From positions 3,534,001-3,598,000 of the forward strand of contig NZ_CP095501.1 of NCBI RefSeq assembly GCF_023100725.1: a DNA stretch of 64,000 nt, in the 5' to 3' direction. The DNA comes from Arthrobacter antioxidans. Lineage in GTDB: Bacteria > Actinomycetota > Actinomycetes > Actinomycetales > Micrococcaceae. This document shows positions 17,933 to 25,521 of the stretch, piece by piece. How positions within the stretch are numbered: the first letter of the stretch is position 1; each line of letters begins with the position of its first letter. A program made the position numbers and the translations under genes. The notes below the pieces were generated by a model. That model saw only the letters and a program-made list of their open reading frames with translations, did no database searches and was not told the origin of the DNA.

Positions 17933-19119
17933 GGCTTCTGTTGGCGACGGCGGGCTCCCGCGGCGATGTCGAGCCGTTCGCCGCCCTGGCAGACCGGGCG
18001 CTTGCAGCGGGGCACGAGGTGCGACTGGTTGCCCCGGAGAACTCCGGCGTCGAGCTGGGCGACCTGGACACGGTGGGCATGGGGGTCGACTACACGCGGA
18101 TGATCGAGGAACAGGGCGTCTCCGTCATGGCGGCGCTCCGCAACTACCGCTCCGTGGTGCGTCCGGTGATGCGAGGCGTCATTGTCGGCAGCGCGCGAGC
18201 GGCGCTCGAGTACGAACCCGATCTGATCGTGTATCACCCGAAGGTCCTCTCGGCTCCGTTGGTGGCGGACGCCCTGGGGGTGCCACACGTCATGGTCGAG
18301 ATCGTGCCGGCCCTCACCCCGACGAGGGTCTTCCCTGCCGCAGGCACGGTCACTCGGGGAATCGGCCCGCTGAATCGATCGACGTACCGGGCGGCGGGCA
18401 CCGCATCGGTCATGTTCCGCTCTGAACTCGACGAGGTACGCAGGATCGTCGGTGGACGAACGCGCAGGTCCTCCGCCCCCGCGGCCACTCTCATGCCCAT
18501 CAGCCCCGCAATACTTCGGCGCCCCCATGACTGGCCGGCATCGGTGCATCTCACCGGGCCCTGGACCCGCGCACATCGATCGGCGACCCTCGCACCCGAG
18601 GTCGCCCGATTCATGGCCGACGGTTCATTCATCTACGCAGGTTTCGGTTCGATGGCGGCGGGAGACGCCGCAGCGCGCGGGCGCACGATCGTCGATGTGG
18701 CACGGGCTCGCGGTAGCCGCTGCCTCGTCACTACCGGTCTCGGCGGCATCGACGTACCTCCGAACCGCCTCGGCGACGACGTCCTCGTCGCCCGGACCGT
18801 GTCGCATGCGGCGGTGCTTCCACACGCGACTGCGGCGGTGCATCACGGCGGTATCGGCACCGTACACGCCGCGATGATTGCCGCGACGCCGTCGGTGATC
18901 GTTCCATTCATCGCGGATCAACCGTTCTGGGGAGCCCGCCTGAGTGAAGCGGGCCTGGCGCCGGCACCGATCCCGCAACGCGCACTGACCGTCCCCGCCC
19001 TCCACACCGCGCTCGACGAGGCGGAGCGGTGCCGTCCCCGCGTCATCGAGGTCGCCCAGGTCATGTCCACCGAGAACGGGACACTGACGGCATTGACCGT
19101 CCTCGCATCAATCCGCTGA
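17929..19119 (+). CDS. GT1-family (UGT-like) glycosyltransferase
   Basis: A 396-residue GT-B enzyme of the UGT/macrolide and sterol glycosyltransferase type. The start ATG at 17929 follows GGAGG and overlaps the stop of a TetR stub; the N-terminus RLLLATAGSRGDVEPFAALA is the family's acceptor-domain signature. The C-terminal half has FIYAGFGSMAAGD and the donor-binding block AAVHHGGIGTVHAAM followed by PFIADQPFWGARL. Such enzymes glucosylate small hydrophobic molecules, often to detoxify them. The truncated TetR upstream suggests the gene was once inducible and may now be unregulated. Confidence 0.88.
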   Translation: MRLLLATAGSRGDVEPFAALADRALAAGHEVRLVAPENSGVELGDLDTVGMGVDYTRMIEEQGVSVMAALRNYRSVVRPVMRGVIVGSARAALEYEPDLIVYHPKVLSAPLVADALGVPHVMVEIVPALTPTRVFPAAGTVTRGIGPLNRSTYRAAGTASVMFRSELDEVRRIVGGRTRRSSAPAATLMPISPAILRRPHDWPASVHLTGPWTRAHRSATLAPEVARFMADGSFIYAGFGSMAAGDAAARGRTIVDVARARGSRCLVTTGLGGIDVPPNRLGDDVLVARTVSHAAVLPHATAAVHHGGIGTVHAAMIAATPSVIVPFIADQPFWGARLSEAGLAPAPIPQRALTVPALHTALDEAERCRPRVIEVAQVMSTENGTLTALTVLASIR

Positions 19120-19120
19120 T

Positions 19121-19133
19121 GAGCCTTCGGCTC
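19121..19133. terminator. Small hairpin between convergent genes
   Basis: GAGCC-TTC-GGCTC, right after the glycosyltransferase stop; a second hairpin CGAGGC-CTAC-GCCTCG (19142-19157) spans the end of the opposite gene. No T-tract follows, so terminator function is only possible. Confidence 0.35.
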
Positions 19134-19147
19134 CGTCGGCACGAGGC

Positions 19148-20275
19148 CTACGCCTCGTCGATGACCTCGCCGAGGTACTGGATGGTGAGGACCGGCGAGT
19201 CCATCTCGTCGGTGCCGGCGACCAGCGCGACGTACAACTGCTGGCCCTCGAAGCCGACGGCGATGTAGTCGAAGCTCGTCCAGGTGGGGTGCTCCGCGGC
19301 GCCGTGCCAGGCCGGGTGCAGCAGCAGGTCCTCCCATTCGGACTCCGGCGGCAGGCCGTCCAGACCGAGGGCTGCGACAACCGAGTGTTCGACGGCGACC
19401 GGACACAGGAAGTACTCGCGGGACGCGTACGGGCTGATGTCGACCAGGACACCCTCGGCGAGCGCCTTCTGGCGGGCCGGGCCCGGGTGCTTCTCGGGGA
19501 CCTCGCGGCCGAGCTGGTGTTCGAGCAGATCGACCTGCTCCGTGCTGGGCATCCCCTCCGGGTGGAGATAGGGGTTGACCCGGCATGCCGGGTCGTAGGG
19601 CACGAACCAGGAAGGTTCATCCGGCTCCTTGTTGTCCGGCGCCGGCCGGTAGGCCTCTTCGAGCACGGCGGTCTCCCCGAGCAGCCCGATCATCAGGCGA
19701 TCCAGGTCCACGGCTCCCAGGCCGGCACCGTACTCCGCGTCGGCGTGCCGGACCCCCTTCTTCGCGAAGCAGTAGGCCGCAAGCCCGTGCGCGAACGTGC
19801 GAGGCCCCTCCCAGCCGAGCTCGAAGTCCGAGGCCACCTCGGCCGCGACGACCGCGAGACGCTGCAGGAGAGCGGAGGTGTAGTGACGCCGGTACGACGG
19901 CGGCAACATGTCCACGACGCGCGCCCCGGCGGAGGCGATGTACTCCTGCAGGTCGCCATCGGCGGCCTCCAGGGTGCGCAGTGCGAAGATGTCCTCGAAG
20001 ATCCCGCCCAGGACGATCGGGATGGATTGCCGCAGGGCGCCTCGGAGCAGCTGCGCGAGGACCAGTTCCTTCAGCCGGTCCTCGGGAGACTCGTAGTCGG
20101 ACGCAGGGAGCCGGCCGTCCTCGTCGAGCTGCATGCGCCCGATGCAGGCACCCTGCAGCTCCGGACCACCGAAGTAACCGAAGATCGACAGGTGGACGCC
20201 CTCGAGCTTGCGGCCCTCGTTGATCAGTTCGATCTGCCTGGGGGCCAGGTTGTGCGGGTCGATCTCCGGTGCCAC
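19148..20275 (-). CDS. Conserved-looking protein of unknown function
   Basis: A 375-residue soluble-looking acidic protein, no signal peptide or membrane helices. I do not recognise a family. Visible features: an N-terminal strand-like stretch GVHLSIFGYFGGPELQGACI, helical middle region with EYIASAGARVVDMLPPSYRRHY, an HLHPEG-containing segment (VNPYLHPEGMP), and a C-terminal part rich in aromatic residues. It lies 50 bases downstream of an Asp23-like gene on the same strand and could be the last gene of the ECF sigma operon, but spacing leaves this open. Confidence 0.75.
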   Translation of the reverse strand: MAPEIDPHNLAPRQIELINEGRKLEGVHLSIFGYFGGPELQGACIGRMQLDEDGRLPASDYESPEDRLKELVLAQLLRGALRQSIPIVLGGIFEDIFALRTLEAADGDLQEYIASAGARVVDMLPPSYRRHYTSALLQRLAVVAAEVASDFELGWEGPRTFAHGLAAYCFAKKGVRHADAEYGAGLGAVDLDRLMIGLLGETAVLEEAYRPAPDNKEPDEPSWFVPYDPACRVNPYLHPEGMPSTEQVDLLEHQLGREVPEKHPGPARQKALAEGVLVDISPYASREYFLCPVAVEHSVVAALGLDGLPPESEWEDLLLHPAWHGAAEHPTWTSFDYIAVGFEGQQLYVALVAGTDEMDSPVLTIQYLGEVIDEA

Positions 20276-20325
20276 GGCTCTCCTCGGTCGATGGTGGCGC
20301 CGGACCAGCCTGGCGCCGCGGACCG

Positions 20326-20727
20326 TCAGGTCTCGGGTGTTCCTTCGATGGCCAGGATCGTGACGTCGATACGTCCCACGGTCAGGCCGCTGGACTGGAT
20401 CAGGTGTGCGGCGATGTCCTGCGCCTCGCGCGCCAGCCCGAGGGCAGGTCTGGCGATGTTGGTCGCGACGTCGATGTGGATGTCGAGGACGCCGTCGGTG
20501 AGGGAGAGGACCAGGCCGTCACGGGTGGCGACGGTCGGGGACGCGGTGTCGGTCCGCAGGGTCCTGTGCAGTTGATTGACGGAAGCGACCTTCCAACGGG
20601 TCATGACGCTGCGCACGGTCGGTTCCAGGCGCACCACCCCGGGGAGCGCGCCGAGGGTGCTGCTGAGCGTGTCGGCGATGCTGTCCAGGTCCACGACCCG
20701 CGCCTGGGAGGGGTGTTCAGAGGTCAT
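20326..20727 (-). CDS. Asp23/Gls24-like envelope protein
   Basis: A 133-residue protein. The C-terminal half (SLTDGVLDIHIDVATNIARP, then LAREAQDIAAHLIQSSGLTV and RIDVTILAIE) follows the alternating strand-helix-strand pattern of Asp23 domains. It overlaps the zinc-finger/Asp23 gene by 11 bases and is the third gene of the sigma-factor operon. Asp23 proteins sit at the membrane via AmaP and respond to envelope or alkaline stress; the opposite-strand operon encodes AmaP and more Asp23 proteins. Family call is moderately sure because the sequence is divergent. Confidence 0.65.
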   Translation of the reverse strand: MTSEHPSQARVVDLDSIADTLSSTLGALPGVVRLEPTVRSVMTRWKVASVNQLHRTLRTDTASPTVATRDGLVLSLTDGVLDIHIDVATNIARPALGLAREAQDIAAHLIQSSGLTVGRIDVTILAIEGTPET

Positions 20728-21337
20728 AGAGGTCCTCCACGAGGATGTCGATCTGCTGCATGGTGATGGAGGTCTGGGCCTGCACGATGGTCCCGACCCG
20801 TTCGCGGAGCAGTTCCATGGTGGCAGGTATCCTCACCTGCGACGAAAGAGCCACGGTGAGGGTGATCCGCACGTCCTCGACGTCGACCACCGTTGTCGCG
20901 GATGCCCCTCCCTGTGTGGCCTGGCTTGCCTGAGGTGCGTGAATGGTCCGGGGGGCGGTGACGGTGCAGCGTCGCGCGCGGACGCCGGGCAGGGTGGAGG
21001 CGGCGAAGCGGATGAGTGCGCTCAGGGCCTGTTCGCTGATATCGATGGTGCCCAGGGGCGTGGTGGCCAGCGGGGTGCGCCGGCTCCGGCGGACCTCGGC
21101 CCGGGCGACCATCATGATCGCTTCCTTCACGCGGTGACCGGGCTGCAGGGCGGGGTTGTCGCGATCACGGTCGCGCATCGACTCGGTGACCGCGACGAGG
21201 TGGTGCAGTGCTGCGCGCGCGCTCTGGCAGTCGGCGCAGGTCTGTTCATGAGTGCTCGGCGGCTGGTCGATGGACGCCCACACCTCGTCGATGAGCCGTC
21301 CGCACCCCAGCCGCGGTTGGTCCTCATTCAACGCCAT
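20717..21337 (-). CDS. Zinc-finger (anti-sigma-like) protein fused to an Asp23 domain
   Basis: A 206-residue protein. The N-terminus has C12 and then H30-x3-C34-x2-C37 (HEQTCADC), the zinc-binding pattern of ZAS anti-sigma factors, placed directly after an ECF sigma gene with which it overlaps by 10 bases. The remainder (ISEQALSALIRFAASTLPGV, VRITLTVALSSQVRIPATME, VGTIVQAQTSITMQQIDILV) has the Asp23 strand-helix layout. No membrane helix is present, unlike most ZAS anti-sigmas, so membrane recruitment through AmaP or other Asp23 proteins would be needed. The anti-sigma role is inferred from motif and position. Confidence 0.75.
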   Translation of the reverse strand: MALNEDQPRLGCGRLIDEVWASIDQPPSTHEQTCADCQSARAALHHLVAVTESMRDRDRDNPALQPGHRVKEAIMMVARAEVRRSRRTPLATTPLGTIDISEQALSALIRFAASTLPGVRARRCTVTAPRTIHAPQASQATQGGASATTVVDVEDVRITLTVALSSQVRIPATMELLRERVGTIVQAQTSITMQQIDILVEDLYDL

Positions 21338-22248
21338 GGTTGCATCCCTTCTGCGAGGAGTCGTCGGGCCCGTGCAATACGTCCACGAACGGTGCTCTCG
21401 GGTTGTTGCACGATCGCGGCGATCTCAGCGTAGGAGAAGTTATGGACTCCCCGCAGCAACCAGCACACCCGGAGGCCGGCCGGGACGGTCTGCAGGACGT
21501 CGGCTAGGGCCTGCATCTGCGCTTCGGTCTCGTGGTACACCGCCGGATCCTGGGCAGGGCCGCCGGCCGGCATGGGCAATTGGTTCCACAGCTCACCCTC
21601 TCCTGCAGCGCCCGGCGTCCCGGCGGCGCCGTCGTCGAAGGAGACCGGGTCGGTGGGCCGTCGAAGGCTCCGGCGGAGCTGGTCGAAGCACTTGTTGGTC
21701 GCCGTCCGGTACAGCCACGGGATGAAGGCCTGCGGGGCCGAGAGGTTCGGCAGGTTGCGCCACGCGGCGATGAAGGTCTCCTGCACGATGTCTTCGGCTT
21801 CCGCGTGATCGCCCAGCATCCTGAATGCCAGCCGGAAGACTCCGCCCTGGTAGGCGGAGATCAGCCATTCGAATGCGTGAAGATCGCCGTCCTGCGCCCG
21901 GGCGACCACGGTCAGCTCATCGAGGTCGTCCAGCGACACGGCGGAAGCCACACCGTCAGGGACGGGTTCCGGCCGATGCCCGGGCCGAGGCTCGGGCCGG
22001 GATGACGGCGGGGGTGCATGACCCCGCAGCAGTTCTTCCCGGGTACCGGGGCCCCGCCCGATCAGCTGGCCTGTCGGGGCTGTCTCGACCAGGGAGACGA
22101 GGTCAGCATCCGGGCGTGCCTCGATGTCCGGCAGGGAAGGGTGTCGGGGCGGTTGCTGATCATCGTCGTGTCGGGATTCCACGGGATCTGCTTCCTCTCC
22201 GACTCGACGCGGCCGGCGTCGACGGAACCGGCCCATTTCGTTCAGCAT
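21328..22248 (-). CDS. ECF sigma factor with long N-terminal extension
   Basis: A 306-residue sigma-70-family factor. About 105 N-terminal residues are Arg/Pro/Asp-rich and have no domain; sigma-2 spans ~110-180 (DLHAFEWLISAYQGGVFRLA, DIVQETFIAAWRNL) and sigma-4 lies at ~235-300 (LRVCWLLRGVHNFSYAEIAA, STVRGRIARARRLL). The extension is longer than in typical ECF factors and might be non-coding if a downstream start is used. It is followed by a zinc-finger Asp23 protein that likely holds it inactive. It faces the Asp23/AmaP operon, probably its regulon. Confidence 0.9.
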   Translation of the reverse strand: MLNEMGRFRRRRPRRVGEEADPVESRHDDDQQPPRHPSLPDIEARPDADLVSLVETAPTGQLIGRGPGTREELLRGHAPPPSSRPEPRPGHRPEPVPDGVASAVSLDDLDELTVVARAQDGDLHAFEWLISAYQGGVFRLAFRMLGDHAEAEDIVQETFIAAWRNLPNLSAPQAFIPWLYRTATNKCFDQLRRSLRRPTDPVSFDDGAAGTPGAAGEGELWNQLPMPAGGPAQDPAVYHETEAQMQALADVLQTVPAGLRVCWLLRGVHNFSYAEIAAIVQQPESTVRGRIARARRLLAEGMQPWR

Positions 22249-22338
22249 AGGCGAGCATTCCGCGGCCGGCGGGCCCTGCCCTTCGCCGGCGCCTGTCGAG
22301 GCGAGGAGAAGTCACGCGAGAAAGGTGCACCGTCGGCG

Positions 22339-22362
22339 TGACGTTCCGGGATCGACGGCGTC
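22339..22362 (+). promoter_or_regulatory. Possible ECF-type promoter for the Asp23 operon
   Basis: TGACGTT at 22339-22345 and CGTC at 22359-22362, spaced like an ECF -35/-10 pair, upstream of the Asp23 gene and facing the sigma gene. Weak evidence; no second copy was found to support it. Confidence 0.3.
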
Positions 22363-22408
22363 TTTAAGTGTGTACGGCAGGAACCCCTCACACAGGAGAT
22401 CGATTCAG

Positions 22409-22933
22409 ATGACAGAGGATCAGAGCACCGCAGCACGCCGGGCAGCAGTCATCCCCGCCACGGGCGAGGAGCAGAAGCGCCAGGCGGAGCAGTCCCAGGA
22501 GGTCGAGAAGACCCAGCCGGTAGGACCGCTGCAGACCCGCCTGGGCCACACCACCATCGCGGAGACCGTCGTGCAGAAGATCGCCGGCATCGCCACCCGC
22601 GAAGTGCCCGGCGTCTACGCGATGGGCAGTGCAGGGCGGAGGGCTTTCAGCAGCCTCTCCGAGCGCATCCCCGGATCCCAGACCAACGTCAGCGGCGGGG
22701 TCAGCGTCGAGAAGGGAGAACGCCAGACGGCGATCGACCTGTCGATCGTCGTGGAGCACGGTGCGTCGATCGTCGAGGTCAGCCAGATGATCCGCCGCAA
22801 CGTGATCTCCTCCGTCGAGGAGGCAACCGGGCTGGAAGTGATCGAAGTCAACATCAACGTCACCGATGTACACCTGCCCGAGGACGAGGACACCGACACC
22901 CACGACGCCACCGCCCGGGCGGAACTGCAGTAG
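22409..22933 (+). CDS. Asp23/Gls24 family envelope stress protein
   Basis: A 174-residue Asp23 protein. The ATG at 22409 is preceded by AGGAG; the frame is open further upstream without a better start. A polar N-terminal tail (~45 residues) leads to the Asp23 domain: TTIAETVVQKIAGIATREVP, GVSVEKGERQTAIDLSIVVE, IRRNVISSVEEATGLEVIEV, then NINVTDVHLPED. In Firmicutes Asp23 covers the inner membrane face through AmaP and affects cell-wall stress. It opens an operon with DUF2273, a second Asp23, DUF6286 and AmaP. Confidence 0.92.
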   Translation: MTEDQSTAARRAAVIPATGEEQKRQAEQSQEVEKTQPVGPLQTRLGHTTIAETVVQKIAGIATREVPGVYAMGSAGRRAFSSLSERIPGSQTNVSGGVSVEKGERQTAIDLSIVVEHGASIVEVSQMIRRNVISSVEEATGLEVIEVNINVTDVHLPEDEDTDTHDATARAELQ

Positions 22934-23083
22934 TACCCACCGGGCCATCGGGGCCATCACCGCGCCATGCTTCAGGTGATGGCCCCGGACGCGGGGCGAT
23001 GAGGCCTCACCCGAGCGCCTCGACAGTCATACCCCACATGTAATCGCGCCCCGAGAAGGCGCTCAATGGAAAGGCACCCGATT

Positions 23084-23266
23084 ATGAGCACCACAGCTAT
23101 GGGCCTGCTGACCGGCCTCGTCCTGGGATGGGCGGCAGCGTTCGGCGGATTCTACGAATTCGTCCTCGTCGCGTTCTTCGGCGCCGTCGGCCTGATCGTC
23201 GCCCGCATCATCGACGGCAAGCTCGATCTCGGGGCACTGACCGGGCGATCCACCACCCGCCGGTGA
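23084..23266 (+). CDS. DUF2273 small membrane protein
   Basis: A 60-residue protein, start ATG at 23084 behind GGAAAGG (an in-frame ATG at 23066 would overlap that site). Two hydrophobic helices (GLLTGLVLGWAAAFGGFYEF and VLVAFFGAVGLIVARIIDGK) with the invariant-looking ARIIDGKLDL end match DUF2273, a constant member of Asp23 loci. It probably helps dock Asp23 at the membrane. Its stop overlaps the next GTG. Confidence 0.88.
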   Translation: MSTTAMGLLTGLVLGWAAAFGGFYEFVLVAFFGAVGLIVARIIDGKLDLGALTGRSTTRR

Positions 23267-23742
23267 ACGACGTGGACCCCACCGCCTCCCCGGCCACGGC
23301 CCGGCACACGGGAACCGAACTGCGCCCGGGGCGCTCCCGGGCAGACTCGCCCACCCCTTCCACCCGGTCCGCGACCTCTGATCCTTCGACGAGGGGAACG
23401 CTGGTCATCGCGGAACGAGCCATCGAGAAGGTGGCGAGCAATGCCGCATCGACCGTCCCCGGCGTGAGCGGACCCACGGGGGGCTTCCTCGGACTCGGTG
23501 CCCGCCACAAGGAGACGGCCCGGCCCAAGGCCGACGTCCAACTCAACGGGCTCATCGCGTCCGTCCGCCTCGAGGTCGGCATCACCTACCCGGCACCGCT
23601 GAAGCGGACCACGGAGCTTCTGCGGACAACGGTCCGCGACGACGTCTCCAGGATCTGCGGGCTCGACGTCCGGCAGGTCGACATCGACATCAACACCCTC
23701 CTCGACCCCACCCGGGGCCAGGGCCGAAGGGAGCTCGCATGA
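23263..23742 (+). CDS. Asp23 family protein, second copy
   Basis: A 159-residue Asp23 paralogue starting at a GTG overlapping the DUF2273 stop (GTGA). A ~45-residue Ser/Thr/Pro-rich disordered N-terminus precedes the domain: GTLVIAERAIEKVASNAAST, KADVQLNGLIASVRLEVGIT, then LDVRQVDIDINTLLDP. It is more divergent than the first copy. Tight overlap with neighbours indicates one membrane complex. Confidence 0.88.
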   Translation: MNDVDPTASPATARHTGTELRPGRSRADSPTPSTRSATSDPSTRGTLVIAERAIEKVASNAASTVPGVSGPTGGFLGLGARHKETARPKADVQLNGLIASVRLEVGITYPAPLKRTTELLRTTVRDDVSRICGLDVRQVDIDINTLLDPTRGQGRRELA

Positions 23743-24308
23743 GCCACCCAAGCACCTCCCAATCCCTGCATCGCCGCTCGAGCCGGTCCCTCCCGGCAAC
23801 CCTGACGGCGCTGGTCCTGCTCGCCGCCTCGGTGGCCGGAGCATGGAGCGGCATCACCCGCATCACCACCGGCTCATGGCCCGGCTTCCTGGGATCGGTG
23901 CGGGAAGGTCTCGCACCGCTGGCGTGGAACTCGCCACAGGTCGTGGCGGCCGCGATCATCCTGTCCGCCCTCGGACTGATCCTGCTGCTGGCAGGCATCC
24001 TCCCCGGCCAACGGGGAACCATCCGGCTCGTCGAACCGGAGAGCCGCCGGGCAGGAACATCCGAAGCCGTGGTCACCCTCCGCGGACTGAGCCGGATCGC
24101 GGCAGCACACATCGATCGCACCGACGGCGTCGATCGAAGCTCCGTATCCACCACCGCCACCCGGATGGACGTCGAGGTCCGGACGCCCCTGCACGATGCG
24201 GGTGACCTGACCGACCGCCTGAAGGCGTCCCTCGGAACCAAGTTGCAGGAGCTCGGGGTCACGCCGCAACCGGTCATCACGGTCCGGGTCCGCACCACCA
24301 ACGACTAA
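23739..24308 (+). CDS. DUF6286 membrane protein
   Basis: A 189-residue protein with two membrane helices (LPATLTALVLLAASVAGAWS and VAAAIILSALGLILLLAGIL) and a cytoplasmic C-terminal domain containing GTSEAVVTLRGLSRIAAAHI and a final VITVRVRTT strand. This is the DUF6286 layout that accompanies Asp23 genes in actinobacteria. ATG overlaps the preceding stop. The cytosolic part has an AmaP-like pattern, so it may be a second anchor. Confidence 0.85.
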   Translation: MSHPSTSQSLHRRSSRSLPATLTALVLLAASVAGAWSGITRITTGSWPGFLGSVREGLAPLAWNSPQVVAAAIILSALGLILLLAGILPGQRGTIRLVEPESRRAGTSEAVVTLRGLSRIAAAHIDRTDGVDRSSVSTTATRMDVEVRTPLHDAGDLTDRLKASLGTKLQELGVTPQPVITVRVRTTND

Positions 24309-24367
24309 GCCCTGTCAGCCAACGGCCGCTCGATGGCCGGTCGCAGTAGAAACGGAAGTAGGAACTC

Positions 24368-24988
24368 ATGAGGGACACCGCCGAACGGCTCAATCGCACA
24401 TGGCTGGCCATCATCGGGTTGCTGGCCCTGCTCCTCGGAGCGGCCGGGATACTGCTCGCCACCGGGGCCGCCGCCACCATCACCGACTCGCTGGATCCAG
24501 GTTTCAGCGCCGCGCGGCCGGCCGACCCCGCGCTTCCGGAGTCCTTCGGGGACGCGGCCGCGGCCGATATCGCGCCGATCATCCTGACGATCGTCGCCGT
24601 GCTCACGGGGATCCTGGCCCTGCTGTGGCTGCTGGCACAGATACCCCGCCGCCATCAGGCCCGCACCTTCCGCCTTCATGCCGAGGACGGGGCCGCCGGG
24701 TACACCCTGTGCGAGCCCAGGGTGTTCTCCGAGGCAGTCGAGAGCCACGTGCAGCGCCTTCCCGGAGTGACCGGAGCCGACGCGCTCCTGCGCGGCAGTG
24801 CCGGCGCCTGCGATCTCGCGCTCAACGTGAGGGTCGACGATCGCGCGGATGTCCAGGACCTGCTGCACCGCATCCATTCCGACGTTGCAGGGGACCTCGA
24901 AACAGCACTGGAATCACCCCTGCGGAAACTCGCCGTCCTGGTCACCGTCGGGAATCGGCAGCGCAAGGACACCACGGCCGTCCTCTGA
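24368..24988 (+). CDS. amaP: Alkaline shock response membrane anchor protein AmaP
   Basis: A 206-residue protein with two N-terminal membrane helices (~12-32 and ~70-92) separated by a short extracellular loop, and a ~100-residue cytoplasmic domain ending in LAVLVTVGNRQRKDT. Topology, size and position as last gene of the Asp23 operon match AmaP, which tethers Asp23 to the membrane. It is 59 bases after DUF6286, so a separate ribosome site is used. Confidence 0.85.
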   Translation: MRDTAERLNRTWLAIIGLLALLLGAAGILLATGAAATITDSLDPGFSAARPADPALPESFGDAAAADIAPIILTIVAVLTGILALLWLLAQIPRRHQARTFRLHAEDGAAGYTLCEPRVFSEAVESHVQRLPGVTGADALLRGSAGACDLALNVRVDDRADVQDLLHRIHSDVAGDLETALESPLRKLAVLVTVGNRQRKDTTAVL

Positions 24989-25042
24989 CCGCCACTGCCT
25001 CCCGACCACAGTCACCGGGCAGGACGGCTCCCGCCGGTGGCG

Positions 25043-25297
25043 TCAGCGCCTGATCCCCTTCCAGAAGTACGCCACGGGGCCCACGAAGTTGATCGCGATG
25101 ATGAGTGCCCACATGCCCTTGCTGCCGTTCACGGTGTCCCTGGGCCGTGTGGCGAGGTCCATCCAGGCGAACGCTGCGAGGGACAGCTGGATGGACCCGA
25201 GGACCAGCACCCTCGCCTTCTGCCCGTCCGTCAGGTCGCTCCAGCGCTTCCTGGCGGCCTTCTTCGAGTGATGGGTCGATGCTTTACGGTCAGCCAT
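25043..25297 (-). CDS. PLDc_N-domain small membrane protein
   Basis: An 84-residue protein; the start is the ATG at 25297 behind GGGAG, although the frame is open upstream. A basic N-terminus is followed by helix VLVLGSIQLSLAAFAWMDLA and a second helix ending in FVGPVAYFWKGIRR, the PLDc_N (two-helix cardiolipin-synthase N-terminus-like) pattern. Stand-alone versions are common in actinobacteria; function unknown. Convergent with amaP. Confidence 0.8.
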   Translation of the reverse strand: MADRKASTHHSKKAARKRWSDLTDGQKARVLVLGSIQLSLAAFAWMDLATRPRDTVNGSKGMWALIIAINFVGPVAYFWKGIRR

Positions 25298-25456
25298 GGG
25301 TGTCTCCCGGGTCGGAGCCGGTGCCGGAAGCGGAGCTGATGCCTCGTTCCCTGTGCACGGGCCGGGCGGAACATTCGGATGCAAGATTCCACCACGGACC
25401 GCGTCCCACCACCATGGCCGAGGCGAAATTTCCGGGACGGCGGAGAAGGACCAGCC

Positions 25457-25496
25457 TTGACGCACCGGGAAAGCCCCGCCTACTCTTCGTATACGA
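25457..25496 (+). promoter_or_regulatory. hpa operon promoter with GntR-type operator
   Basis: TTGACG (25457-25462), 18-base spacer, TACTCT (25481-25486), then the perfect palindrome TCGTATACGA at 25487-25496, over the expected transcription start. FadR/VanR-type GntR regulators often bind T-GTATAC-A sites, and a GntR gene is second in this operon. Because the promoter lies downstream of the ATG at 25414, it also argues for the GTG start at 25522. Confidence 0.6.
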
Positions 25497-25521
25497 TTTC
25501 GTACTCGATGAGGAGCAACGG

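Noticed and set aside
17641..18576. 311-codon minus-strand frame over the UGT-like gene
   Set aside because: Shadow of the glycosyltransferase; no motif, and a TetR fragment is readable on the plus strand.
25414..25521. ATG start for the FAH-RraA gene
   Set aside because: A promoter and palindrome lie downstream of this ATG and a GTG with AGGAG fits the family N-terminus better.
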